Notes under the pieces: generated by a model
Seen by the model: only the letters and a program-made list of their open reading frames with translations
Database searches by the model: none
What the model was told of the DNA's origin: nothing
Part shown: positions 7,215 to 14,455 of the stretch, in pieces
Layout of the letters: the number at the start of each line of letters is the position of its first letter
How positions within the stretch are numbered: the first letter of the stretch is position 1
Source of the DNA: DASWOJ01 sp964242415
Lineage (GTDB): Bacteria; Pseudomonadota; Alphaproteobacteria; Acetobacterales; Acetobacteraceae
NCBI GenBank assembly: GCA_964242415.1
Contig: CAXTAT010000051.1
Location: forward strand, 1 to 17,434
DNA: 17,434 nucleotides
Reading direction: 5' to 3'
Program-made: the position numbers and the translations under genes

Positions 7215-9743
7215 ATGCAGCTTGGCATCGACCTCGGCACCTCCAACAGCTCCGTCGCCGGCTACCGCGACGGCCGCCCAGTGCTGTTCCGCACGCCGGA
7301 GGGGGCGGAGGTGATGCCCAGCGTCATCCACATCGACCGCCGCGGCAACCGCACCGTGGGCGCACGCGCCTACGACCAGGCGATCATGGCGCCGGAGAAC
7401 GTGGCCCAGGGCTTCAAGCGGCTGATGGGCACCGCGACGCCGCTGCGCTTCGCCGCCGCCGGGCAGGAGATGCTGCCGGAGGCGGCCAGCGCCGAGCTGC
7501 TGCGGACCCTGGTGGGCTATGCGCTGGTGGAGGGCGGCGAGGCGCGGGTGGACGGCGCGGTGGTGACCATCCCGGCCGCGTTCAACCAGTTGCAGAGCGA
7601 GGCGACGCTGGCCGCGGCGGAGCAGGCCGGGTTGGACCGGGTGGCCCTGCTGCAGGAACCCGTGGCCGCCGCAATGGCCGCGATGGCCGGGTCGGGCGAC
7701 CGCAACGGGCAGTTCCTGGTGTACGACCTCGGCGGCGGCACCTTCGACCTGGCGCTGGTGCAGGCGGCCGGCGGCACCGTCAACGTGGTCGCGCATGAGG
7801 GCGTGAACATGCTGGGCGGGCGCGACTTCGACCGGCTGATCCTGGACGAGCTGGTGCGGCCGTGGCTGGCGCGCACCTTCCAGCTTCCCGAGGGCTTCCA
7901 GGCCGACCGCCGCTACGACCGGCTGGTGCGGGTCGCGCGCCTGGCGGCCGAGCGCGCCAAGGTGGAGCTGTCCACCCGGCACGAGACCAGCATCAGCGCC
8001 TCCGACGACCTGGTGCGCCTGGAGGACGCGCGGGGCGAGCCGATCTACCTGGACGTGCCGATCACCCGCGCCCGGCTGGATGCGCTGGTGGAGGGCATGG
8101 TCACCCGCACCATCGCGCTGTCCCGCGCGATCATCGACGCGGCCGGGTATGCGCCGCGCGACATCAGCCGGGTGGTGCTGATCGGCGGCCCCACCAAGAT
8201 GCCGGTCATCCGCGCCCGGGTGGCGGCGGAGCTTGGCATCCCCGTCGAGGACCCCCTGCGCGTCGATCCCATGACCGCCGTCGCCGCCGGGGCCGCGATC
8301 TACTGCGACAGCCGCGACTGGTCCGGCGCCAGCAGCGTCGCCAAGCCGCGGCGGGCCTCGGCGCAGGCCGGCGGGGCGGTTGCGGTCAGCTACGACTACG
8401 AGGCGCGCACGGCGGGCGCCACGGCGCGGCTGGTGGTGACGCGCACGGTGGGGCCGGACGGGGTGGCGGTGCAGGTCGAAAGCACCCTGGGCTGGAGCAG
8501 CGGGCGGCTGGTGCTGGACCGCCCGCAGGAGCTGCATCTCGCCCTGCCCGACCCCGGCGCCAACCGCTTCCGCGCCGTGGTATTCGACCCGTTCGGCCGC
8601 CCGGTGCCGGACGCCGGGCAGGAGTTCGCCATCGAGCGCGCCCCGGCCGCCAGCGCGGGCATCCCGGCGTCGCAGGCGGTCGGCGTCAAGGTGCGGGACG
8701 ACGCTGGGCGCAACACGCTGGAGACGCTGGTGCCGAAGGGGGCGCTGCTGCCGCTCGGCGGCACCGCCCGGTTCCGTGCGGCGTCGCTGCTGCGGTCCGG
8801 CGGCGCCGGGATGCTGCGGCTGGAGCTGTTCCAGATCAGCGACGCCGCCGTGCTGGACCCCGCGCTGAACCTGCACATCGGCGAGTTCCGCATCCGCGGC
8901 GGCGACCTGCCGGACAGCATGGCGGTGCGGCGCGGCGACGAGCTGCTGGTGCACTGGGTGATGGGCGAGGGGCAAACCCTGCAAGCCGAGGTGGAGGTGC
9001 CGACGCTGAGCCAGACCTTCGACACCGCCAACTTCTACGACTGGCAGACCAGCCTGCAGTCCTTCGACGGCGAGGAGGGCGCCCGCCTGGCGAACGAGAT
9101 GCTGGACCAGGCGGAGGAGGAGCTGGACGCCGCCGTGAAGGTGCTGCCGCTGCACGCCCGCACCGGGATGGCTGCCCTGCGCGCCCGGCTGGATGGAGCG
9201 CGGGCGCTGGTGCAGGGCACGGCGGACGCCGACGCGCGGCGCGGCGCGGCGGAGGAGGCGCGGCTGGTGCGCCAGGCCATCGCGGCGGCCTGCGCCCAGC
9301 CGGAGGCGCGGGCGGCGGTGCTGCGGCGGGAGGTGGCGGACCAGTTGCGCTACTACGACACCAACGTGCGGCCGAACGCGCCGGAGCGGGCGAACGACCG
9401 GGCCGACCAGCTTGCGAAGAACGCCCGGTCGGAGATCGACAGCGGCACCCCCGACGGCTTCGACATGGCGGACAGCCTGACCAGCGACCTGAACCGGCTA
9501 TACTGGACCGAGGGGATGCGGCAGCCCGGCTTCTGCGCGGCACGCTGGCGCTGGGTGCGGGCCGAGCGGCACCTGATGCGCGACAAGGCAGGGTTCGATG
9601 CGGTGCTGGCCAAGGGCGACGCGCAGCTTGCGGCCGGGGACATGGAGGGGTTGCGGGGCAGCCTGCGCGCCATGTGGGACAACAAGGTGTCCAGCGGGCG
9701 CCAGCGGGACGTGGGCCGGCCCGCGGACGTGCTGCGGGAATGA
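7215..9743 (+). CDS. Non-canonical Hsp70 family chaperone (DnaK-like ATPase)
   Basis: The 842-residue protein begins with an intact actin-like ATPase domain: phosphate-1 IDLGTSNSSVA (5-15), catalytic-lysine region FKRLMG (Lys68), LLQEPVAAA (Glu148), phosphate-2 VYDLGGGTFDLA (169-180) and adenosine motif VLIGGPTKMP (321-330). The hydrophobic DVLLLDVTPLSLG-type linker of DnaK is absent. Residues about 390-490 form an extra beta-rich segment. A substrate-binding-like beta domain seems to follow (about 497-597: NTLETLVPKGALLP, ELFQ, IGEFRIRGGDLP correspond loosely to DnaK strands), then a long helical tail (about 615-842). DnaK is about 640 residues, so the C-terminus is enlarged. AGGAAC precedes the ATG. 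It probably binds a restricted set of clients with the J-like, GrpE-like and AAA+ neighbours. Confidence 0.92.
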   Translation: MQLGIDLGTSNSSVAGYRDGRPVLFRTPEGAEVMPSVIHIDRRGNRTVGARAYDQAIMAPENVAQGFKRLMGTATPLRFAAAGQEMLPEAASAELLRTLVGYALVEGGEARVDGAVVTIPAAFNQLQSEATLAAAEQAGLDRVALLQEPVAAAMAAMAGSGDRNGQFLVYDLGGGTFDLALVQAAGGTVNVVAHEGVNMLGGRDFDRLILDELVRPWLARTFQLPEGFQADRRYDRLVRVARLAAERAKVELSTRHETSISASDDLVRLEDARGEPIYLDVPITRARLDALVEGMVTRTIALSRAIIDAAGYAPRDISRVVLIGGPTKMPVIRARVAAELGIPVEDPLRVDPMTAVAAGAAIYCDSRDWSGASSVAKPRRASAQAGGAVAVSYDYEARTAGATARLVVTRTVGPDGVAVQVESTLGWSSGRLVLDRPQELHLALPDPGANRFRAVVFDPFGRPVPDAGQEFAIERAPAASAGIPASQAVGVKVRDDAGRNTLETLVPKGALLPLGGTARFRAASLLRSGGAGMLRLELFQISDAAVLDPALNLHIGEFRIRGGDLPDSMAVRRGDELLVHWVMGEGQTLQAEVEVPTLSQTFDTANFYDWQTSLQSFDGEEGARLANEMLDQAEEELDAAVKVLPLHARTGMAALRARLDGARALVQGTADADARRGAAEEARLVRQAIAAACAQPEARAAVLRREVADQLRYYDTNVRPNAPERANDRADQLAKNARSEIDSGTPDGFDMADSLTSDLNRLYWTEGMRQPGFCAARWRWVRAERHLMRDKAGFDAVLAKGDAQLAAGDMEGLRGSLRAMWDNKVSSGRQRDVGRPADVLRE

Positions 9744-9747
9744 TGCT

Positions 9748-11079
9748 GTGGGAGTGACTGGGTTCCCCTGGCTGCCGATCGGCACGCCGTTGCCCGGCGG
9801 CGTGGCGTCGGCCCGCCTGATCGACGCTGGGCCAGCTTGGCAGGTGTGCGCGGCCGGGACGGGCGGACGGCTGGCGCTGCTGCTGCGGCGCGATGCGGGG
9901 CCGGACTGGTGGGCGGCGGAACTGGACGCCCTGGCGGAGGCTGTGGGGCCGCTGGCCGAGGTCGAGGGCCTGCTGTGCCTGGCACTGCCGGACAGCGCAC
10001 GCCCCTGCACCCTGGCTGGCCTGGCGCTGCGGGACCCGACGCTGGGCCGGGCGGAGGCGGAGGCGCTGGCCATTGCGCTGGCCGCCCTGCAACGGCGCTG
10101 CCCGCAGGCGGGGTGGGCCTCCGCGCTGTTCCTGCCGGAGCCGGGCTTCGTGCTCGCCATTCAGGCAGACCCGGCCGATGACCGTGCCGCCACCCTGGCC
10201 GCCGCGCTGTCCGGCGGCGTCCGCAAACCCGGCATGACGCCGGCGCGCATCGCGCAGCTCAACCCGCGCCTGGACCCGGCGACCGCGGCCCGGGTGCTGG
10301 AGGTGCTCGGCACCGGCGCGGCGCGGCGGCCGGCGCCGGACCCGGACGGCTTCTGCCTGCCGGGCCAGCCGGCGCTGGAGCGGCTGCTGCGGGAACAGGT
10401 GCTGGACGTGCTGCACCGCCCGGCGGAGTACGCCCGCCTGGGGGTGCCGGCGCCGAGCGGCGTGCTGCTGGCGGGGCCGCCGGGCTGCGGCAAGAGCTTC
10501 GCGGCCGGGCGCCTCGCCGCGTTCCTGGGCTGGCCGCTGCATGAGGTGTCCGTCGCCAGCGTCGGCAGCGCGTGGCTGCACGAGACCTCCCGCCAGTTAG
10601 CGGATGCGTTCGGCAAGGCCGCCGCCGAGGCGCCCGCGATGGTGCTGCTGGAGGAGCTGGACGCGCTGGGCAAGTCGCGCGCCGCCGGGTTCGGCGCGAC
10701 AGCCGAGGAGGTGAACACCCTGCTGCGGCTGGTGGAGCAGGCGCCGGGCCGCGGCCTGCTGGTGGTGGGCACGACGAACCGGCCCGAGGCCATCGACCCG
10801 GCCCTGCGCCGCCGCGGCCGGTTTGACCTGCTGCACGTCATGGACCATGCGGACGAGCACGGCATGGCGGCGGTGCTGCGCGCCCTGCTGGACGGCCGCC
10901 CGCACGCCCCGACGCTGGACATTCCCGCCGCCGCCCGCCGCCTGGCCCGCCGGCCCGCCAGCGACGCGGCCTGGGTGGTGAATGAGGCGGCGCGGCTGAC
11001 CGTGCGCGGCGGGCATCCGGCCATCGACGACCTCCTGCTGGCCCGCGCGCTGCAACGCCTCGGACCCGGCACGCCATGA
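9748..11079 (+). CDS. AAA+ ATPase coupled to the Hsp70 gene
   Basis: The 443-residue product has an unrecognised N-terminal region (about 1-190), then a classic-clade AAA module like that of FtsH/Cdc48: Walker A GPPGCGKS (243-250), Walker B MVLLEELD (298-305), sensor 1 VVGTTN (339-344), arginine finger region RRRGRFD (354-360) and a small lid domain ending in WVVNEAARLTVR. The usual Walker B aspartate-glutamate pair is Glu-Glu here. No protease motif (HEXXH) is present, so it should remodel rather than degrade. The GTG at 9748 lies 4 nt after the hsp70 stop, with GCGGGA about 8 nt upstream; GTG 9754 is an alternative. An upstream extension of the frame overlaps hsp70 and has non-coding character. 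The spacing implies translational coupling and shared function with Hsp70. Confidence 0.9.
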   Translation: MGVTGFPWLPIGTPLPGGVASARLIDAGPAWQVCAAGTGGRLALLLRRDAGPDWWAAELDALAEAVGPLAEVEGLLCLALPDSARPCTLAGLALRDPTLGRAEAEALAIALAALQRRCPQAGWASALFLPEPGFVLAIQADPADDRAATLAAALSGGVRKPGMTPARIAQLNPRLDPATAARVLEVLGTGAARRPAPDPDGFCLPGQPALERLLREQVLDVLHRPAEYARLGVPAPSGVLLAGPPGCGKSFAAGRLAAFLGWPLHEVSVASVGSAWLHETSRQLADAFGKAAAEAPAMVLLEELDALGKSRAAGFGATAEEVNTLLRLVEQAPGRGLLVVGTTNRPEAIDPALRRRGRFDLLHVMDHADEHGMAAVLRALLDGRPHAPTLDIPAAARRLARRPASDAAWVVNEAARLTVRGGHPAIDDLLLARALQRLGPGTP

Positions 11080-11128
11080 TGCCGGGCGCCGCACGGACCC
11101 CGGTTCTGGTAAAGACAAGGAGGCAGCG

Positions 11129-11908
11129 ATGCCCGGCGTGCTGAGCGCCCTACCGGCACGGCCGCTGCATGCCCGTCCGCCTCTGCGGCTACTCAGCGGC
11201 ATCCGGTCGCTGCTGATCATGCAGATGTTTGCGGGCCTGCTGGTGTTCAGCCTGTCGGTGGCCGCCCCGGTTCTGATGACGGATTGGCAGGTGCGCGGCA
11301 CCGCCGTGCCGATCGCCGGGGCGCGCCTGAGCGACGGGCGCTGCCACTCCAAAATGTTCATCGTCGATTGCGACGTGACGCTCTCGGCATCGACCCGGCA
11401 GGGCGCCGTGTTCACCCGTCCCGTGCACTACATCTTCGCCTCGTTCAGCAGCGGGGACTACTCGGCGCAGGTGGTCGGCGACCCGCGCCGGCCGGACTGG
11501 CTGACGACCGACCTTGCGCTGGAGCGCTTCTGGAACCGGACGCTGAGCCTGCTGGTTGAGTGCAGCGTCCTGGCCGGCCTGGTGTTCCTGAGCATCGCGG
11601 GGGCGGTGAAGTCCTGGAGGAACAGGATGCTGTGGCGCAGGACGCCCGTCGTCCCCGTCCCCTTGCAGCTCGTCAAGGTCCAGCACAGGCTGCTGGACTC
11701 GCGGTGGACGGTGCGGGCCGGGAATGGCCGGACGACGCAGTGGGTGCTTCCGCGATGGGTCAAGCCGTTCGTGCTCGGCCCCGCCGACCAGGTGCTGGGG
11801 CTTGCGGTGCGGGACGGAGCTGCCGTCATGCCGCTCGACGCCCGGCTGCGCTGGGTCGATCTGACACGGGCGGAGCGGCGGGCCGCCCTCGGCGCCCGGC
11901 CGGGCTAG
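11129..11908 (+). CDS. Two-TM membrane protein at the end of the chaperone cluster
   Basis: This 259-residue protein has a basic N-terminus, a hydrophobic helix at about 28-50, a loop of about 88 residues and a second helix at about 139-160, followed by a basic, soluble C-terminal domain of about 95 residues. By the positive-inside rule, the N- and C-termini are cytoplasmic and the loop periplasmic. The loop has two cysteines nine residues apart (72 and 81, in GRCHSKMFIVDCDV) that could form a disulfide. No named family was recognised. AAGGAGG at 11117-11123 is a strong ribosome-binding site 5 nt before the ATG. It lies 49 bp after the AAA+ gene on the same strand, so it is probably co-transcribed and may be the membrane partner of the ATPases. 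Confidence 0.8.
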   Translation: MPGVLSALPARPLHARPPLRLLSGIRSLLIMQMFAGLLVFSLSVAAPVLMTDWQVRGTAVPIAGARLSDGRCHSKMFIVDCDVTLSASTRQGAVFTRPVHYIFASFSSGDYSAQVVGDPRRPDWLTTDLALERFWNRTLSLLVECSVLAGLVFLSIAGAVKSWRNRMLWRRTPVVPVPLQLVKVQHRLLDSRWTVRAGNGRTTQWVLPRWVKPFVLGPADQVLGLAVRDGAAVMPLDARLRWVDLTRAERRAALGARPG

Positions 11909-11913
11909 CGGCC

Positions 11914-11937
11914 AGCCTGCATCGGGGCCTGCAGGCT
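11914..11937 (+). terminator. Hairpin after the chaperone cluster
   Basis: The perfect 8-bp arms AGCCTGCA and TGCAGGCT with an 8-nt loop begin 5 nt after the stop of the two-TM gene. No T-tract follows, so it is not a classical intrinsic terminator; it may stabilise the 3' end or act with Rho. Its position fits the end of the operon. Confidence 0.35.
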
Positions 11938-12522
11938 GCGTCGCGAAGCGCATGGACGCCGCCTGGCCGGCGCGGCACATGCGGCAGCCCACCGCCTACC
12001 CCGCACTTGCTGAAACAGCACCGAGTTTCCATGGGGCCTGCGAAACAGTCCTGATGCGGGAGTTTGATGGTGCCTCGCTTCGAAATTGTGGCTCCCCTCC
12101 GTCATGGCCGGGACAGGTCTGGCCATGACGGGGGCGGAGGCTGAACTTTGAAACTGAGACATCACCGGCTGCTCCGCACTTTGCGTGGAGGTGAACGGTC
12201 GCGCGGAACGGATAAAGCGCCGGTGCCTTGAGCGGATTTTGGGTTGAGGTGGCTTCGAGTATCACGCCTCACACAGCCAGACCGGCAACCGCAGGTTCTG
12301 CGGTGAGACCAGTCATCTACCATTCGAACCGGAAGGGGTGGCTCCACACAGAGTGCGGAAGAGCCACCAAGGCGGGGCAATCCCGATCCCAGGCAATCCG
12401 CCCGGCTCCGCAAACCAACGCCGTCCCGAACTCTAAGCGCAGCGTGACAGCAGGTACGCAAAGCGAGGTAGCCGAGAAGCTGGCGGCCATCTACGATGCA
12501 CCAGCGAGGAGGCAGAAGTGCC
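11938..12522. other. Intergenic stretch with repeat sequence, no gene
   Basis: No open frame here has recognisable protein character. The part up to about 12265 looks like intergenic repeat material around a palindrome (12096-12140). From 12266 to 12505 I see nothing beyond a weak GTGGCT…AGCCAC pair (12338-12367). A clear ribosome-binding site for the next gene lies at 12506-12512. The promoter of the lipoprotein gene presumably lies here, but none was identified. Confidence 0.4.
12096..12140. repeat. Palindromic intergenic repeat, copy 2
   Basis: CCTCCGTCATGGCC (12096-12109) pairs with GGCCATGAC…GGAGG (12121-12140) apart from a small bulge, giving a compact hairpin. Its first 17 bases are identical to 4095-4111 and in the same orientation. 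Further out, a TGATGGTG motif precedes both copies (12065 and about 4063 regions), suggesting a longer shared element. Confidence 0.65.
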
Positions 12523-13140
12523 ATGGAGTCTGGCGGCTGGAATAGCACGCGAGGGCTTACCCGCGGCTCAAGCCGGTCCGGGGCACGAGTGGCCGCCGCC
12601 GCCGCGATAGCGGCGCTGGTGGGGACCGCTTCGTGCTCCGGCGACACGGCCGCTGGCGGCGGCGGCGCGATCCTCGATGCAGGCAAAGTGTCGTCCGTCA
12701 TCGTCGGTCGCTCGTCGCGGGCCGACGTGTTCGCCGCGCTGGGCCGGCCCAGCCGCACGGAGCACAGCGCCGCGGGGGAGGCCTGGGTCTACGAAGTCCG
12801 GGAGAGCGACCCTGGTGCCGGGCAGCAGACCGTGATGAACGGGGTGGCGTCCGCCGCCGGGGTCATTGGCGCGGTCGTTCCCTTCGCGGGCCTGGTCGGG
12901 TCCAGCCTCGGCTTGGCGGGCTCGGCCATGGGCGGGTCTCGGCATGACCCGAAGGTCACCAGCCTGGCCGTGGCGTTCGGCCCCGACAGCGTCGTGCGCG
13001 ACTGCATCTACGCCAGCACCGCTTCGCCGGCCGGCGTCCCTGGCTCGACGCCGGGTGCCCCAGAGGTGGTGGACTGCCGCAGGCCACTCACGGCCGCCGC
13101 GCCGGCGCATGTGGACGAGGCGCCACTGCGGCCGAGATAG
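12523..13140 (+). CDS. BamE/SmpA-like small lipoprotein
   Basis: The 205-residue product has a basic N-region, a short Ala/Val-rich hydrophobic core and a possible lipoprotein cleavage site before Cys38 (LVGTASC; the residue three before Cys is Thr, so this lipobox is weak). Residues about 55-92 (VSSVIVGRSSRADVFAALG, then PSRTEH and AWVYE) match the pattern of BamE/SmpA/OmlA-type proteins: a helix pair, an LGxP turn and a strand. A Gly/Ala-rich segment at about 105-138 resembles a glycine zipper. Cys161 and Cys175 may pair in the periplasm. The ATG at 12523 was chosen because GAGGAGG lies 10 nt upstream; ATG 12496 has no such site. Not clearly part of the chaperone operon, from which a 614-bp repeat-bearing gap separates it. 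Confidence 0.7.
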   Translation: MESGGWNSTRGLTRGSSRSGARVAAAAAIAALVGTASCSGDTAAGGGGAILDAGKVSSVIVGRSSRADVFAALGRPSRTEHSAAGEAWVYEVRESDPGAGQQTVMNGVASAAGVIGAVVPFAGLVGSSLGLAGSAMGGSRHDPKVTSLAVAFGPDSVVRDCIYASTASPAGVPGSTPGAPEVVDCRRPLTAAAPAHVDEAPLRPR

Positions 13141-13629
13141 CCGCCGTGCAGCCCGAGACCGTGTGGGAGGCCTTGATGCATGGATTGCGGTCTGCCGGCT
13201 TTGGCGGCCTGCGGGACGGGCGTATAGGACTGCTCTCTGGTTCTGCGGATGGCTGATGCCCGGCAAGGCCAGTGAGGCACGCCGCCACACGATCCCGCGG
13301 GCACGCTGCAAGGTCGCAGACTGGCCGGGGTATGAGGCCCGTGCGTCTGAGCGGTATGGTGTACTGTCGTAAGCGACCGTGCGAAACTTGATACATTCGC
13401 ACGCCGCAACCTGGTAAATTACGGGTGTCTGTTTTCAATAAGACAGCGTTCGCAAAAGGCCTACTCGGAAAACGTGGACTTTTACGATAAGTTTCGCGTC
13501 ATCTATCGAGGTCCGTGCTATATCGTATCGGTATTCCTGAAGCGCTCTGATCTGTTGCAAGAAAGTTTCCTATAACAGTAGGCCGTACGACTCAGACGCA
13601 CGGCCCCTGTAGAGGGCGGCACTCTCCGA
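13141..13629. other. Gene-free stretch with a low-GC core
   Basis: No supported gene. About 13370-13590 is markedly richer in A/T than the rest of the window. A 6-bp hairpin GGCCGT…ACGGCC lies at 13581-13605 without a T-tract. Together with the broken genes immediately to the right, this suggests inserted or rearranged DNA. Confidence 0.4.
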
Positions 13630-13790
13630 TCAGATCAGCTTAATTCCGTACTGCGCGGGATCGCTGCTCATGATGTTGGGGGCGGTGTTGGCCTGGTACT
13701 CAGCGCTTTCGGAGAAGCCGGTCACCACCTGCATGCGGCTGGCACCCTGGGCCAAGACGCCCGACCAGGCGGTAGCTGCAGCCCCAGCGC
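13630..13790 (-). pseudogene. C-terminal fragment of a DUF4214-type protein
   Basis: The minus-strand frame reads GAAATAWSGVLAQGASR, MQVVTGFSESAEYQANTA and then YGIKLI before the TGA at 13630. The pattern W-x-x-x-L-x-x-G-x-S-R…V-x-x-GFSES-x-E-Y is the hallmark of DUF4214 repeats found in secreted, often RTX-associated, proteins of alphaproteobacteria. Only the last half-repeat and tail remain, so the rest of the gene is missing. It abuts the recombinase fragment in a different frame near 13790. Family recognition is from memory; start and function cannot be assigned. Confidence 0.6.
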
Positions 13791-14059
13791 GACAGCTCCG
13801 CCACCAGCACGGCATCGATCCCGCGTCGCTGTGCGAGGGCCAGTACCTCTCGGCGCTCGGCCCGGTCGAGCCTGACCCCAGACGCCGTTTCCTTGTAGGT
13901 GCCGATCACCTCGTAGCCGGCGCGTTCGGCAAACGCCACGAGGTCTCGCTCCTGGCGTTCGCAGGACTGGTCGGCGGTGGAAACCCGGCAATAAACCGCG
14001 GCGCGCTGTCCCAATTGGACCCATCCTGCCGGGCGGCCCGCAAACCCCTGTTCCTGCAC
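13700..14059 (-). pseudogene. Truncated serine recombinase (resolvase N-terminal domain)
   Basis: The 119-codon frame encodes most of a resolvase/invertase catalytic domain: AAVYCRVSTADQSCERQ with the nucleophilic Ser27, then GTYKETASGVRLDRAERR (about 53-70) and DAVLVAELSRWG (82-93). After SRWG the sequence leaves the family pattern and runs to a stop at 13700; from about 13790 the same DNA encodes a DUF4214 tail in another frame. The rest of the catalytic domain, the long helix and the DNA-binding domain are missing, so it should be inactive. The GTG at 14059 is the most distal start; a TTG near 14018 would begin closer to the conserved domain. It is probably a relic of a transposon or integrated element. 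Confidence 0.75.
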
Positions 14060-14172
14060 CGGCCTGGACCGTAGCAGGGGAACTCTTCGCCCTCTACGTC
14101 ACGGCGGTCATCCTGACCGAGCGGCGCCGGGAAGACCAGCTCGCCGGCTACCGCGAGCACCTCCACTTCTGA
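14017..14172 (+). pseudogene. Possible 3' end of an unidentified plus-strand gene
   Basis: A frame without a start codon ends at the TGA at 14170-14172. Its last part (AGELFALYVTAVILTERRRE, then DQLAGYREHLHF) has good codon bias and looks like a real protein tail. Upstream it overlaps the antisense recombinase fragment, so the gene, if real, has lost its 5' part. No family was recognised. It lies 40 nt before the next small gene. Confidence 0.25.
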
Positions 14173-14212
14173 GCCGGCCATCCTGGGCGAGCAGAAATCT
14201 GGAGGGATCAGC

Positions 14213-14452
14213 GTGTTGCTGGAAGAGATGCGCCGAGCTAGACCGGCATTGTGGAACCGTGTCGATGAGGATGCCTCCGCCATCTCGGTCGCGGCCGACC
14301 CGCGAGCCGTGCCGGACGCGATCAAGGAGACTGAAGCCACGCCCCTCTCCCCCGAGCTGATGACCGCCCGCGACACGGAGCTGGACCCCCTGGCCGCGGA
14401 CCGTCTGCGCGCCAAAGGCCAAACATCGCCAACCGGGCGCCCAGGCGAATAG
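14213..14452 (+). CDS. Small hypothetical protein before the hybrid kinase
   Basis: A 79-residue acidic protein (starting MLLEEMRRARPALWNRVDED) with no recognised domain, signal or TM segment. It starts at a GTG with GGAGGGA (14201-14207) 5 nt upstream, a good ribosome-binding site, and stops 3 nt before the ATG of the hybrid kinase. The spacing implies translational coupling, which is the main reason to call it. The C-terminal half is Pro/Arg-rich and probably disordered. It could be a small modulator of the kinase or the tail of a decayed gene. Confidence 0.45.
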   Translation: MLLEEMRRARPALWNRVDEDASAISVAADPRAVPDAIKETEATPLSPELMTARDTELDPLAADRLRAKGQTSPTGRPGE

Positions 14453-14455
14453 CCG

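Noticed and set aside
6558..9155. An 865-codon antisense frame across the GrpE-like and hsp70 genes
   Set aside because: It is His/Gln/Arg/Gly-rich, runs through the inverted-repeat element, and opposes a frame with unmistakable Hsp70 motifs.
9598..9747. Upstream extension of the AAA+ gene into hsp70
   Set aside because: The extra 50 residues are Cys/Trp/Arg-rich and overlap the well-supported hsp70 end; a GTG at 9748 with a plausible ribosome-binding site fits better.
7862..9757. A 631-codon plus-strand frame overlapping hsp70
   Set aside because: It is extremely Gly/Arg/Ala-rich, a frame-shifted reading of hsp70.
8836..10581. A 581-codon antisense frame across hsp70 and the AAA+ gene
   Set aside because: It is Arg/Pro/Ala low-complexity sequence opposite clear coding DNA.
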